A stretch of 62,349 nucleotides of DNA, taken from Candidatus Saccharimonadota bacterium. Lineage in GTDB: Bacteria; Patescibacteriota; Saccharimonadia; Saccharimonadales; Saccharimonadaceae. The notes beneath the pieces were generated by a model. That model was not told the DNA's origin. It was given only the letters and a program-made list of their open reading frames with translations, and did no database searches. The stretch is from positions 1 through 62,349 of the forward strand of contig JAFRJN010000013.1 in NCBI GenBank assembly GCA_017432225.1, in the 5' to 3' direction. This document shows, one piece after another, positions 7,422-17,821 of this stretch. The translations under genes and the position numbers were made by a program. Numbering within the stretch: the stretch's first letter is position 1; each line of letters begins with the position of its first letter.

Positions 7422-8036
7422 ATGAACTGGAGGAAATGGCTAGATGATTTTGTGCTCGCGGGGCGAGGAGTGATGCTAGCGACGCGCGAAAAGCGATTTT
7501 GGTACGGGTTTTTGCCGACTTTTGTGTTCTTTGCGATGCTGATAAATCTGCTGGCGGCGGGGACTACGAAGTTCGAGCTGATGGGGGCTTCGGGACTGCC
7601 TGGGGCGATGAAGATCCTCGGGGACAGTTTCCTGTCGATTTTTGGGATAAACCAGATTTTCTTTGAGTGGCTACCGACGTTTTTGCTCGCTTTGCTCCAG
7701 GGGACGCTGGTGGGGCTGATTGTATTTCTTTGGGAGAAGAAAAAACAGACTAGAGAGGATAACGCCGCCGGGGTGGAAAAGGCTGGTATCATCACGGGGC
7801 TAGTGGCGCTCGGCGCGGGGTGTCCGACTTGCGGGACGACGCTTCTGACACCGCTTCTTGGTGCGATGTTTTCGACGGGCTCGCTCGCGATTGCGGGGGC
7901 GATTTCGACAATTGTGACGGTTGCGGCGGTGATTGTTGGTTTGCTATCTTTGAAGAAGCTGGGTTTAGAAACCTATGTTATAATAATAAATGAAAGGTAT
8001 TTGGAGAAGAAAAATGCAAAAAGCAAAAATCGCTAG
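7422..8036 (+). CDS. Multi-TM membrane protein with a Cys-Pro-Thr-Cys motif, probable partner of the DsbA-like protein
   Basis: Not recognised as a named family. The 204 residues hold about four hydrophobic segments (about 28-50, 75-105, 122-150, 152-172). The motif GCPTCGTT sits at the start of the third segment (about 130-137), a CxxC in or near the membrane. The gene overlaps the following DsbA-like gene, so it may carry electrons to or from it (DsbB- or CcdA-like role), which is inference. Predicted leaderless: TATAAT at 7410-7415 ends 6 bases before the ATG. Confidence 0.85.
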   Translation: MNWRKWLDDFVLAGRGVMLATREKRFWYGFLPTFVFFAMLINLLAAGTTKFELMGASGLPGAMKILGDSFLSIFGINQIFFEWLPTFLLALLQGTLVGLIVFLWEKKKQTREDNAAGVEKAGIITGLVALGAGCPTCGTTLLTPLLGAMFSTGSLAIAGAISTIVTVAAVIVGLLSLKKLGLETYVIIINERYLEKKNAKSKNR

Positions 8037-8712
8037 AATTATTGGACTTGTGGGGATTATCGTGGTAATTTTTGCGGCGATGGTGGTAAGTTTTAATCAC
8101 AAAGTGCCAAATTCAGAAAAAGTCTGGGATCAGGATACTACGATGGGTAATATCGATGCGAAAAATTATTTTATTATTTACTCTGATATCGTGTGCCCGT
8201 ACTGCGTGGCGTTTGAAAATGCGATGATTACGCACAAAGACGATTTGGAGAAATATATCGAGCAAAACGATGTGCTTCTGGAAATACGGGTGTCGGACTT
8301 TCTCTATGAATATGGGCAAAGTAACCCGGTCGCGTCGCGGTATAGCGCGGAAGCGGTGTTTTGCGCGAAAAACGAGGGGAAATTCTGGGATTATTACGAT
8401 CATATCATCACGACAGTCTGGGACGATTATTTTATGGCGCAGGGCAAGAATGCTTTGACAGCGCTCGATAAACAGGGGAAGGATTTCTGGATTTCTTTGG
8501 GGAAGGATGTGGGGCTATCGGATACATTTGAAACTTGTGTGAAAAATGATGAAACTCTGGAGGCGGTTAAAGAAACAGCGGCTAAAACGGTGAAGAATAT
8601 TGATGGGATGCCGTATTTTAAGTTTAATAGCTACATTGCGAGTGGGTTTGATTTGAACTGGGGGTGGGATTATGTACAGATGTATTTTGAAAATGGTTTA
8701 AAGTCTAGATAA
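7990..8712 (+). CDS. Membrane-anchored DsbA-like thiol oxidoreductase
   Basis: A thioredoxin-fold protein of the DsbA/Thioredoxin_4 type acting outside the membrane on disulfides. An N-terminal signal anchor (about 18-37) precedes the active site DIVCPYCVAFE (CPYC) and the cis-proline loop DGMPYF. Two starts are possible: ATG 7990 (5 bases after a TATAAT at 7979-7984) or ATG 8014, which has GGAG 8 bases upstream; the second gives a cleaner signal sequence. Both overlap the 3' end of the CxxC membrane gene. The 3' end overlaps that of convergent hisS by 8 bases. Confidence 0.9.
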   Translation: MKGIWRRKMQKAKIARIIGLVGIIVVIFAAMVVSFNHKVPNSEKVWDQDTTMGNIDAKNYFIIYSDIVCPYCVAFENAMITHKDDLEKYIEQNDVLLEIRVSDFLYEYGQSNPVASRYSAEAVFCAKNEGKFWDYYDHIITTVWDDYFMAQGKNALTALDKQGKDFWISLGKDVGLSDTFETCVKNDETLEAVKETAAKTVKNIDGMPYFKFNSYIASGFDLNWGWDYVQMYFENGLKSR

Positions 8713-9979
8713 ACCGTTTGATCTCGTACGATTTGTTTTTGACTTCTTCCTCGCCGAGGATGATGGCGTTTTTAACGAGTTTTGAGGCGTATTTGAGCTT
8801 GTCGGCGAGCTTTTTGTCGCCGGAGACGATGGTGACGGAGGCGCCGCGGGTGCGGAGATCCTTCGCTACTTCGAGCGCGTAAGGGATTTCGGCGGTGGAA
8901 ATCGGGATAATCGCGTAGTCGATAGGGTTCTCGGGGGCGTCGGATAAGAGATTTTTCTCATTTAAAACAAAGAAGAGGCGGTTGAGGCCGATGGAACCAC
9001 CGACGCCAGGGAACTTCTGGTCGGAGAAGTAGCCCGTGAGGTTGTCGTAGCGACCGCCGCCGCCGATGGAGCCAATCTCAGGATATTCGGGTAAAGCGAA
9101 TTCAAATACTGTGCCGGTGTAATAGTCGAGACCGCGGATGATGCGAAGGTCGGCTTTTGCTATATCTTCGTGGCCGGAAGATTTGAGGATGCTGATGACT
9201 TCGGCAAGCTCGGCGATGCCTTCGTCTAGAGTCGGATTTGATACGCCGAGAGATTTGAGGCCGTTTGCGACAGAGTCGATGTCGCCGTTTAAATCGATAA
9301 ATTGGAGGATTTTGGCTTGATTTTCCTCGGTGAGACCGATTTCGAGGAGGTTTTGTTCGGTTTTTTCGCGAGGGACCTTCTCGGAGTGGTCGATAATCGA
9401 AGAAATATCTCTAGATTTGTCCTGAAGGTTGAGGCCCTCGAGGAGGCCTTTTAAAATCTTGCGGTTAGAAATGCGAGCGACAACTGGGGTCTTTAACTCA
9501 AAACTCTGGTAGGCGTCGATCAGAGTGTCAATAATGTCGGCGTCGTAAAAAATTGGAAGGTCGTTTCGGCCGATAATGTCGGCGTCGCACTGATAAAATT
9601 CGCGAAAACGGCCCCTCTGGGCGCGCTCGCCACGAAAATTCTCGCCAATCTGGGAGACTTTGAAGGGAAAACTCAAGTCGCTCTCGTGCTCGACGATGTA
9701 GCGAGCCAGAGGCACGGTATGGTCAAAACGAAGGGCTTCGTCGGCTTTTTTGTCTGCGTCCTCGCCGGTCTTTTTGACTTCATAAATCTGTTTCTCGGTG
9801 TCGCCGCCGGCTTTGGCAAAGAGGACTTCGGTGCGCTCGAGGATTGGGGTTTCGATGTTTAGGAAGCCATGAGAACGATAAATTTTAGTGATTTTGGCCT
9901 TTAAAGTATCAAAAATGAATTGAGAGGTTGGCAAAAGTTCCTGGGTACCAGAAATTGGTGATGTGTTAATTTTTTTCAT
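8705..9979 (-). CDS. hisS: Histidyl-tRNA synthetase
   Basis: Class II synthetase charging tRNA-His (424 residues, normal length). Motif 2 region FRGERAQRGRFREFYQCDAD, the HisRS-specific RGLDYYTGTVFEF and motif 3 SIGGGGRYDNLTGYF are intact, with a C-terminal anticodon-binding domain. The start at 9979 (MKKINTSP) is preferred to the upstream in-frame ATG at 10054: the -10 element (minus-strand TATAAT, 9986-9991) ends 6 bases from it, so the longer form would start upstream of the transcript. Confidence 0.96.
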   Translation of the reverse strand: MKKINTSPISGTQELLPTSQFIFDTLKAKITKIYRSHGFLNIETPILERTEVLFAKAGGDTEKQIYEVKKTGEDADKKADEALRFDHTVPLARYIVEHESDLSFPFKVSQIGENFRGERAQRGRFREFYQCDADIIGRNDLPIFYDADIIDTLIDAYQSFELKTPVVARISNRKILKGLLEGLNLQDKSRDISSIIDHSEKVPREKTEQNLLEIGLTEENQAKILQFIDLNGDIDSVANGLKSLGVSNPTLDEGIAELAEVISILKSSGHEDIAKADLRIIRGLDYYTGTVFEFALPEYPEIGSIGGGGRYDNLTGYFSDQKFPGVGGSIGLNRLFFVLNEKNLLSDAPENPIDYAIIPISTAEIPYALEVAKDLRTRGASVTIVSGDKKLADKLKYASKLVKNAIILGEEEVKNKSYEIKRFI

Positions 9980-10264
9980 ATTTTTATTATACCATGAATA
10001 GGGATTATATAGAGTGATTTTATCGCCGTGGCAAGCCAGATGTTCAAAAATCACCTCATATTATTCTGATTTGTCAAGTATAATTACAACATGAAAAATC
10101 TGAAAAATCAATATTGACATTGAAAATGGCTATGATAAAATAAAATTAGGTTCGAACCAACATCTGACGTTGAGAGAGGCTACGAACCAGGGAGGAATTT
10201 GAAAATAAGCCTGTAAATCATAAGCGGGTTTATTTTTTTATTAACTTGTGATATAATGGATGCT
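9980..10264. other. hisS to rpf-like intergenic region
   Basis: There is no long gene. It holds the hisS promoter (minus), a TATAAT at 10079-10084 followed 6 bases later by an 8-codon ORF (10091-10117, M-K-N-L-K-N-Q-Y), a promoter-terminator unit (10114-10239) and the -10 element of the next gene (10252-10257). Confidence 0.6.
10148..10240 (+). ncRNA. Candidate small RNA or attenuated leader
   Basis: TTGACA at 10114-10119 and TAAAAT at 10136-10141 (16-base spacer) would start an RNA near 10148. It folds with GGTTCG (10149-10154) pairing CGAACC (10183-10188) around a small CAAC/GTTG hairpin, then has GGAGG at 10191-10195, then a 9-bp terminator stem (10203-10211 with 10227-10235) and a T run to about 10239. 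I recognise no Rfam family. A five-codon TTG ORF after GGAGG would run into the terminator, so an attenuator is an alternative. Confidence 0.45.
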
Positions 10265-11302
10265 ATGAAGCTTGATAAAAAGCTTGACAGAGTGATGGTT
10301 CTCGTAACGGTATTTATGATGGCATTTACTTTTGGTGTGACGATGGCTAGAAATGCGACTGTAAATACTTATGCGGAGAATGAAGATGGTGTTTACGAAG
10401 AACAGGAAGAGCATTTTGTGACTTTTTATGATGATGGCGATAAATTGATAGTAAAAACTACCGCGAGGACGGTGAAAGAGGCGCTAGATAAGGCTGGATA
10501 TGAGCTTTCGACGGGGGACAAGGTAGAGCCGGCTCTGAATGCAAAAATCGACAACAATAACTTCTTTATCAATATCTATCGGGCGCGGCCGGCGCTGGTG
10601 AAGGTGGGTTTGACAGAAAAATATGTGATGACGGCAAGTACAGATGCGCGCTCGGTGGTGAAAGACGCAGGGATTACGGTTTATGATGGTGATGAGATTA
10701 GGCTAGTCCGGAATACGAACTTTCTTGAAACAGGGGTGGCGACGGTTTATGAAGTGACGCGTAACGGGGGTAGGACTATAACGGTGGAGACGGAAATACC
10801 GTTTGCCGAAGTGGAAGAAAGAGATTATAACCTAGCATTAGGGCAGAAAGAGGTGCGGCAATATGGTGAGGTGGGGCTCAAAACCTCGACTTATGAGGTG
10901 CTGTATGTGGACGGCGAGGAGGCTTCAAGAACTTTGATTTCGGAGACGGTAGTGAGAGAGCCGGTCAATAAGATCGTGGCGGTGGGGGTGAAAAAGTCGC
11001 CCGCACCAGATACTGCTGACTGTATGCTATGGGCGAGGTCGGCTGGAGTGAGCGAGAGTGACCTTTCGGCGGCGATAGATTTGATCTATCATGAGAGTGG
11101 ATGCAGAGTGAATGCAAGAAATGCCTCTTCTGGGGCGTATGGGATCCCACAGGCTTTACCGGGCACCAAGATGGCATCAGAGGGCGATGACTGGGAGACT
11201 AACCCGATTACCCAGATAAAATGGATGATAAAATATGTTAATGGCCGGTATGGGGGGTGGAAACAGGCTCTAGAGTGGTGGTATAACCACGGTTGGTATT
11301 AG
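10265..11302 (+). CDS. Secreted Rpf-like protein: DUF348, G5 and lytic transglycosylase domains
   Basis: A predicted exported peptidoglycan-acting protein of 345 residues. Signal anchor at about 10-30; DUF348-type modules at about 50-100 and 105-150 (FYDDGDKLIVKTTARTVKEA; KYVMTASTDARSVVKDAGI); a G5-like domain at about 160-235; and a C-terminal lysozyme-like domain (about 245-345) with IYHESGCRVNARNASSGAYG, where the Glu of HESG would be catalytic. The order matches resuscitation-promoting factors and YabE-type proteins of Gram-positives. The start at 10265 is chosen because TATAAT (10252-10257) ends 7 bases earlier; the ATG at 10256 overlaps the -10 element. Confidence 0.92.
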   Translation: MKLDKKLDRVMVLVTVFMMAFTFGVTMARNATVNTYAENEDGVYEEQEEHFVTFYDDGDKLIVKTTARTVKEALDKAGYELSTGDKVEPALNAKIDNNNFFINIYRARPALVKVGLTEKYVMTASTDARSVVKDAGITVYDGDEIRLVRNTNFLETGVATVYEVTRNGGRTITVETEIPFAEVEERDYNLALGQKEVRQYGEVGLKTSTYEVLYVDGEEASRTLISETVVREPVNKIVAVGVKKSPAPDTADCMLWARSAGVSESDLSAAIDLIYHESGCRVNARNASSGAYGIPQALPGTKMASEGDDWETNPITQIKWMIKYVNGRYGGWKQALEWWYNHGWY

Positions 11303-11304
11303 AT

Positions 11305-11332
11305 ATGGCAACAGATAAGGCTCTGATAAGGA
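11305..11332 (+). repeat. Degenerate copy of the first rsmA codons
   Basis: ATGGCAACAGATAAGGCTCT at 11305 closely matches ATGACAACGAATAAGGCTCT at 11339, the start of rsmA. The upstream copy reads M-A-T-D-K-A-L then diverges into a short ORF, and its tail supplies the AAGGAG ribosome binding site of rsmA. It is a small tandem duplication. Confidence 0.6.
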
Positions 11333-11338
11333 GTGGGT

Positions 11339-12091
11339 ATGACAACGAATAAGGCTCTGGGGCAGCATTGGCTGCAAAACCGGGAAATTCTTAATGAAAT
11401 TGCCGATTTGGCGCGATTTGATGACGCTAGCGTTAAAAATGCCTCTGTGGGCGATTTTAAGGCCTCTCATGGCCTTTGTGTGGAAATAGGGCCGGGACTC
11501 GGCACTTTGACCGCATCGCTTCTAAAACGCTTTAAAAAAGTGCTTGCAGTGGAATTTGACGCGAAACTAGCGGCAAATCTGCCGGGGAGCTTCCCGGGGA
11601 CCTCTCTAGAGGTGATAAATGCGGATATTTTGAAATTTGACTTTTCCCAGATAAAAGAGCCGTACGCAGTGGCGGGGAATATCCCCTATTACATCACGAG
11701 CCCGATTATAGAGAAGATTTTGACGGCGTCGAATCCGCCAGAGAAGGTGGTGCTTTTGATGCAAAAAGAGGTGGCGGAGCGGATTTGCTCGGAAAAAGAG
11801 TCGGTATTGTCTCTTTTTGTGAAAAATTATGCGGAGGTGGAGCTGGGGCCGGTGGTCCCCAAAGAAGAGTTTAGTCCGGCACCGAAGGTGGACTCGCAGG
11901 TGCTGATTCTGGCGCCTTTTAAAGATGGGCCGAAGTATCCAACAGAGGTGATGGAACTTATTAAAAGGGCGTTTAAAAATCCTAGAAAGAAGTTGAAGCA
12001 TAATTTGCCCAATGTACCGGAAAAATATGCTAATCTGAGGCCAGAAAATCTACATTTAAATGATTATTGTGCTATAATGAAATCATGTTAG
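11339..12091 (+). CDS. rsmA: 16S rRNA (adenine1518/1519-N6)-dimethyltransferase RsmA (KsgA)
   Basis: Dimethylates two adenines in helix 45 of 16S rRNA, late in small-subunit assembly. The family start KALGQHWLQN, SAM-binding motif EIGPGLGTLT and catalytic motif GNIPYYIT are intact (250 residues). The ATG at 11339 is chosen with AAGGAG 6 bases upstream; a GTG at 11333 is too close to that site. The 3' end overlaps serS by 7 bases and contains the serS promoter. Confidence 0.95.
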   Translation: MTTNKALGQHWLQNREILNEIADLARFDDASVKNASVGDFKASHGLCVEIGPGLGTLTASLLKRFKKVLAVEFDAKLAANLPGSFPGTSLEVINADILKFDFSQIKEPYAVAGNIPYYITSPIIEKILTASNPPEKVVLLMQKEVAERICSEKESVLSLFVKNYAEVELGPVVPKEEFSPAPKVDSQVLILAPFKDGPKYPTEVMELIKRAFKNPRKKLKHNLPNVPEKYANLRPENLHLNDYCAIMKSC

Positions 12092-13329
12092 ATGTGAAGT
12101 TTATCCGAGAAAATCTGGGGCTTGTGGAAAAGTCTGCCAAAGAAAAGGGGTATAAAGTCAACGTATCTGAAGCGATAGAGCTGGATGACAAGAGAAAGGC
12201 TGTACTATCCGAAGTGGAGACCTTAAGGGCGAAGCGAAATGAGGTAGCCTCGAAGATGAAAGGCGGTAAGCCGTCTCCGGAACTAATTGCGGAAGGCAAG
12301 AAAATTAAAGAGGAGCTTGCTGGTCTAGAAAAAGATTTGGAAGCGACTGAAACAGAGCTTGATTCTGTTTTGAAACAGATTCCAAATGTAATTTTTGATG
12401 ATGTGCCGCTAGGGGGCGAAGAATGCTCGGTAGAAGTCAAAAAATGGGGTGAAAACCACGAAAAAGGCATTGATCATCTGGATTTTGCCACCAAGAGAGA
12501 TTGGCTCGACTTTGAGAGAGGTGCGAAGGTTGCAGGAGCGAAATTTTATTATTTGAAAGGTGATTTGGCCTTGATCGAGAATGCGCTTCTCCAATATGGA
12601 CTATCAAAGGTCCTAGAGCATGGGTTTACCTATATGACGGTGCCAGATATGGTGTCTTCGAGGGTACTCGAGGGGTGCGGGTTTAATCCGCGGAGCTCGG
12701 AGCAGTCGGATGAGTATTATATCGAAGGTGAGGATCTCGCGATGATTGCGACGGCGGAGATGCCGCTGACAGGCTATCATATGGATGAAATTCTCGATGA
12801 AGACCAATTGCCGCTGTTTTATGCGGGATATTCGGCGTGTTTTAGAAAAGAGGCAGGGGCTTATGGTAAATATACTAGAGGGCTATTTAGAGTACACCAG
12901 TTTAACAAGCTGGAAATGTACGTATTTTGTTTGCCAGAACAGAGCAAAGAGATTCACGAGAAGATTCTAGCAATTGAAGAAGAAATTTGGCAAGGGCTTG
13001 GGATACCGTACCATGTGATTAATATTGCAGCGGGGGACCTCGGGGCGCCGGCGGCGAAAAAGTACGATATGGAATATTGGAGCCCGGTAAACCAGAAGTA
13101 TCAGGAGATTACAAGTTGTTCTAACTGCACGGACTTCCAGGCGAGAGCTTGCAACATCCGGGTGAGGAAGAAAGACGGTTCGCTTGAATATGTACATACT
13201 TTGAATGGTACGGCGATACCTCTAGCGCGGGCACTGGTGGTTCTAATTGAAAATTACGCAACGGAAGATGGCAAATTTATGGTGCCGGAGGTTTTAAGAC
13301 CATATTTAGGAGGAAAAGCAGAGCTTTAG
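12085..13329 (+). CDS. serS: Seryl-tRNA synthetase
   Basis: Class II synthetase (414 residues). The N-terminal coiled-coil arm (about 25-110) is rich in Lys and Glu, motif 2 is around FRKEAGAYGKYTRGLFRVHQ, and motif 3 is LNGTAIPLARALVVLIENY. The start at 12085 follows TGTGCTATAAT with a gap of 6 bases, so it is predicted leaderless; an in-frame ATG at 12067 would lie upstream of the -10 element. The promoter lies in the 3' end of rsmA. Confidence 0.96.
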   Translation: MLDVKFIRENLGLVEKSAKEKGYKVNVSEAIELDDKRKAVLSEVETLRAKRNEVASKMKGGKPSPELIAEGKKIKEELAGLEKDLEATETELDSVLKQIPNVIFDDVPLGGEECSVEVKKWGENHEKGIDHLDFATKRDWLDFERGAKVAGAKFYYLKGDLALIENALLQYGLSKVLEHGFTYMTVPDMVSSRVLEGCGFNPRSSEQSDEYYIEGEDLAMIATAEMPLTGYHMDEILDEDQLPLFYAGYSACFRKEAGAYGKYTRGLFRVHQFNKLEMYVFCLPEQSKEIHEKILAIEEEIWQGLGIPYHVINIAAGDLGAPAAKKYDMEYWSPVNQKYQEITSCSNCTDFQARACNIRVRKKDGSLEYVHTLNGTAIPLARALVVLIENYATEDGKFMVPEVLRPYLGGKAEL

Positions 13330-13379
13330 AATAAGTAAAATGGCTTACAAACCAATTTTAAGAGGAAGAAAGGAAAAAT

Positions 13380-13742
13380 ATGATAGAAAAAATTGAAATC
13401 ACCGGAAATGGCTACAAAGTAGAAGAAGGATTAAGAAAATATGTAGAAAAGCGGATTGGGAAGCTGGATCGGTATTTGCCACGGGGGTACAAGAAGGATA
13501 TTGTGGCGAAGGTGAATGTGTCGGAAGCAGGTAAAGGCAAGGGTGATAAATACGAAATTTCGGTGGCGATGGAAATTCCTGGGGGCAAGGTGATTGCGGC
13601 GAAAGATGAATGTTCGAACATTTTTGCAGGGGTGGATCTAGTGGAAGCCAAGGTGACCGGGCAAATCCGGCGTTACAAACTAGAGATGCAGCCGCACCGC
13701 CAGAAAAGATCCCTCAAAAACCTCTTTATTCGTAGGGGTTAA
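13380..13742 (+). CDS. hpf: Ribosome hibernation promoting factor (HPF/YfiA, short form)
   Basis: Binds the small subunit and stabilises inactive ribosomes. The 120 residues cover the N-terminal beta-alpha-beta-beta-beta-alpha domain: KIEITGNGYKVEEGLRKYVE, KLDRYLP, VSVAMEIPGGKVIAAKDECSNIFAGVDL-type strand and helix (quoted loosely), then a basic tail QPHRQKRSLKNL. It lacks the C-terminal dimerisation domain of long HPF. AAAGGAAAAAT precedes the ATG. Confidence 0.9.
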   Translation: MIEKIEITGNGYKVEEGLRKYVEKRIGKLDRYLPRGYKKDIVAKVNVSEAGKGKGDKYEISVAMEIPGGKVIAAKDECSNIFAGVDLVEAKVTGQIRRYKLEMQPHRQKRSLKNLFIRRG

Positions 13743-13776
13743 TGTGGTATAATGGGGGAAAGAATGGAGTGTAATA

Positions 13777-16506
<2,730 letters not shown>

Positions 16507-16508
16507 TC

Positions 16509-16546
16509 CATAATACTATTATAGCACAAGAGGCATAAAAAGTCAA
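16509..16546 (-). promoter_or_regulatory. Strong minus-strand promoter antisense to secA
   Basis: On the minus strand: TTGACT (16546-16541), 17-base spacer ending TTGTGC, TATAAT (16523-16518), then exactly 6 bases and ATG (16511-16509). The ORF it opens (to 16158) is the complement of the Lys-rich secA tail, is Phe-rich and does not look like a real protein. The signal therefore predicts an antisense RNA over the secA 3' end. Confidence 0.55.
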
Positions 16547-16549
16547 GTT

Positions 16550-17821
16550 ATGAAACACTCGGTCGAAGAAATCACACTGAAAAACGGGGCAAAGGGGCTA
16601 CTTATCGATGTGCCAAATGCTTCGGTGATGGCGACGAGAATCCAGTTCCGGGCAGGGATGATGTATGCCAAAAATCATGACGTGTATGAGCTGCCACATT
16701 TGGTCGAACATTTAGCTTTCGGTGCGAATGCGAAGTATAAAGATGAGCAGGAGTTTGAGGCGGAGTTTACCAAAAATGGGGCGTATCATAATGCTTGGAC
16801 GAGCGATGTTTCGGTTTGTTACGAGACAGAATGCGCGGACTTTGAGTGGGACCGGATCATGGAACTTCAGAAGGTATCAATTGCAGAGCCGAGATTTAAC
16901 GAAGAAGAGCTGAAGTCGGAAAAAGCGAATGTGCGCTCGGAACTCACAGGCTATATGAACGATTATTATCGTTTGCTCTGGCCGCGGGTGCAACAGGCGG
17001 TGGGTGAGGATATTCTAGACCTGCCGGAGAGACTAAAGACGATCTCAAACATCGAGCTGAAAGACATTCGCGAGCATTACCGGCGGACCCACACGGCAAA
17101 AAACATGATGTTTATCATTGCGGGGAAAATTCATGGTAGAAAGCACAAAATCATCCGGGAGCTGGAGTCGTGGCCACTGAAGGAGGGGGAGAAATTTGAG
17201 ATTCCTCTTGCGGATTTGCATTCGTCGGAAGCGGTGTCGATTAGGCGGAAGGACGCGTCGAATATCACCTTTGGCTTTTCGCTGGTGACGCCGAGGCATC
17301 TAGATACGAAGGAGGTCTATGCGATGAACTGTCTAAATCATATCCTAAATGGGACGATGAATTCGCGGATTTTTGGTAAAGCGAGGAAGCGCGGGCTGGT
17401 CTATGGGATGGGGAGCGCGACGAATTCTAATGCGCATAGTACTTACTGGGATTTTGAGGGGGAAGTAAATGAGGAAAACGCCGAAGAGCTGTTCCTCTTG
17501 ATTCAACATGAGCTGATGGAGGCTTTAAATGGGGAAGTGTCGGATAAGGATTTTGAAGCGGCGAAGCAGTATGCGCTTGGGCGGTTCCAGATGGGAGCGC
17601 AGACGGTGGGGCAAATCGCCGATTATTATGCCGAGAATTACTTTACTAATGAAGAAGTAGAAAAATACGATAATGTGCCGAACCTCATCAAAGACATTGA
17701 TAAGTCGAAGATGATTGAGCTTGCAAGGGAGTTTGCCGGATCTGGCATTAAGGGGTTTGTGACCGTATCCTCGGTAGAGAAGGCTGTGATATCGTCTTTG
17801 GAAACTAAATTGAACTTCTAA
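16550..17821 (+). CDS. M16 family zinc metallopeptidase (pitrilysin-like)
   Basis: A 423-residue single-unit M16 peptidase. The inverted zinc motif HLVEH is at 50-54 and the third ligand is probably Glu131 in RSEL, the expected spacing. The C-terminal half is the second, non-catalytic alpha/beta unit (LVYGMGSATNSNAHSTYWDF). M16 proteins often act in pairs; no partner gene is beside it. The gene follows secA by 43 bases and lacks a good Shine-Dalgarno site. Its stop overlaps convergent murD by 17 bases. Confidence 0.92.
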   Translation: MKHSVEEITLKNGAKGLLIDVPNASVMATRIQFRAGMMYAKNHDVYELPHLVEHLAFGANAKYKDEQEFEAEFTKNGAYHNAWTSDVSVCYETECADFEWDRIMELQKVSIAEPRFNEEELKSEKANVRSELTGYMNDYYRLLWPRVQQAVGEDILDLPERLKTISNIELKDIREHYRRTHTAKNMMFIIAGKIHGRKHKIIRELESWPLKEGEKFEIPLADLHSSEAVSIRRKDASNITFGFSLVTPRHLDTKEVYAMNCLNHILNGTMNSRIFGKARKRGLVYGMGSATNSNAHSTYWDFEGEVNEENAEELFLLIQHELMEALNGEVSDKDFEAAKQYALGRFQMGAQTVGQIADYYAENYFTNEEVEKYDNVPNLIKDIDKSKMIELAREFAGSGIKGFVTVSSVEKAVISSLETKLNF

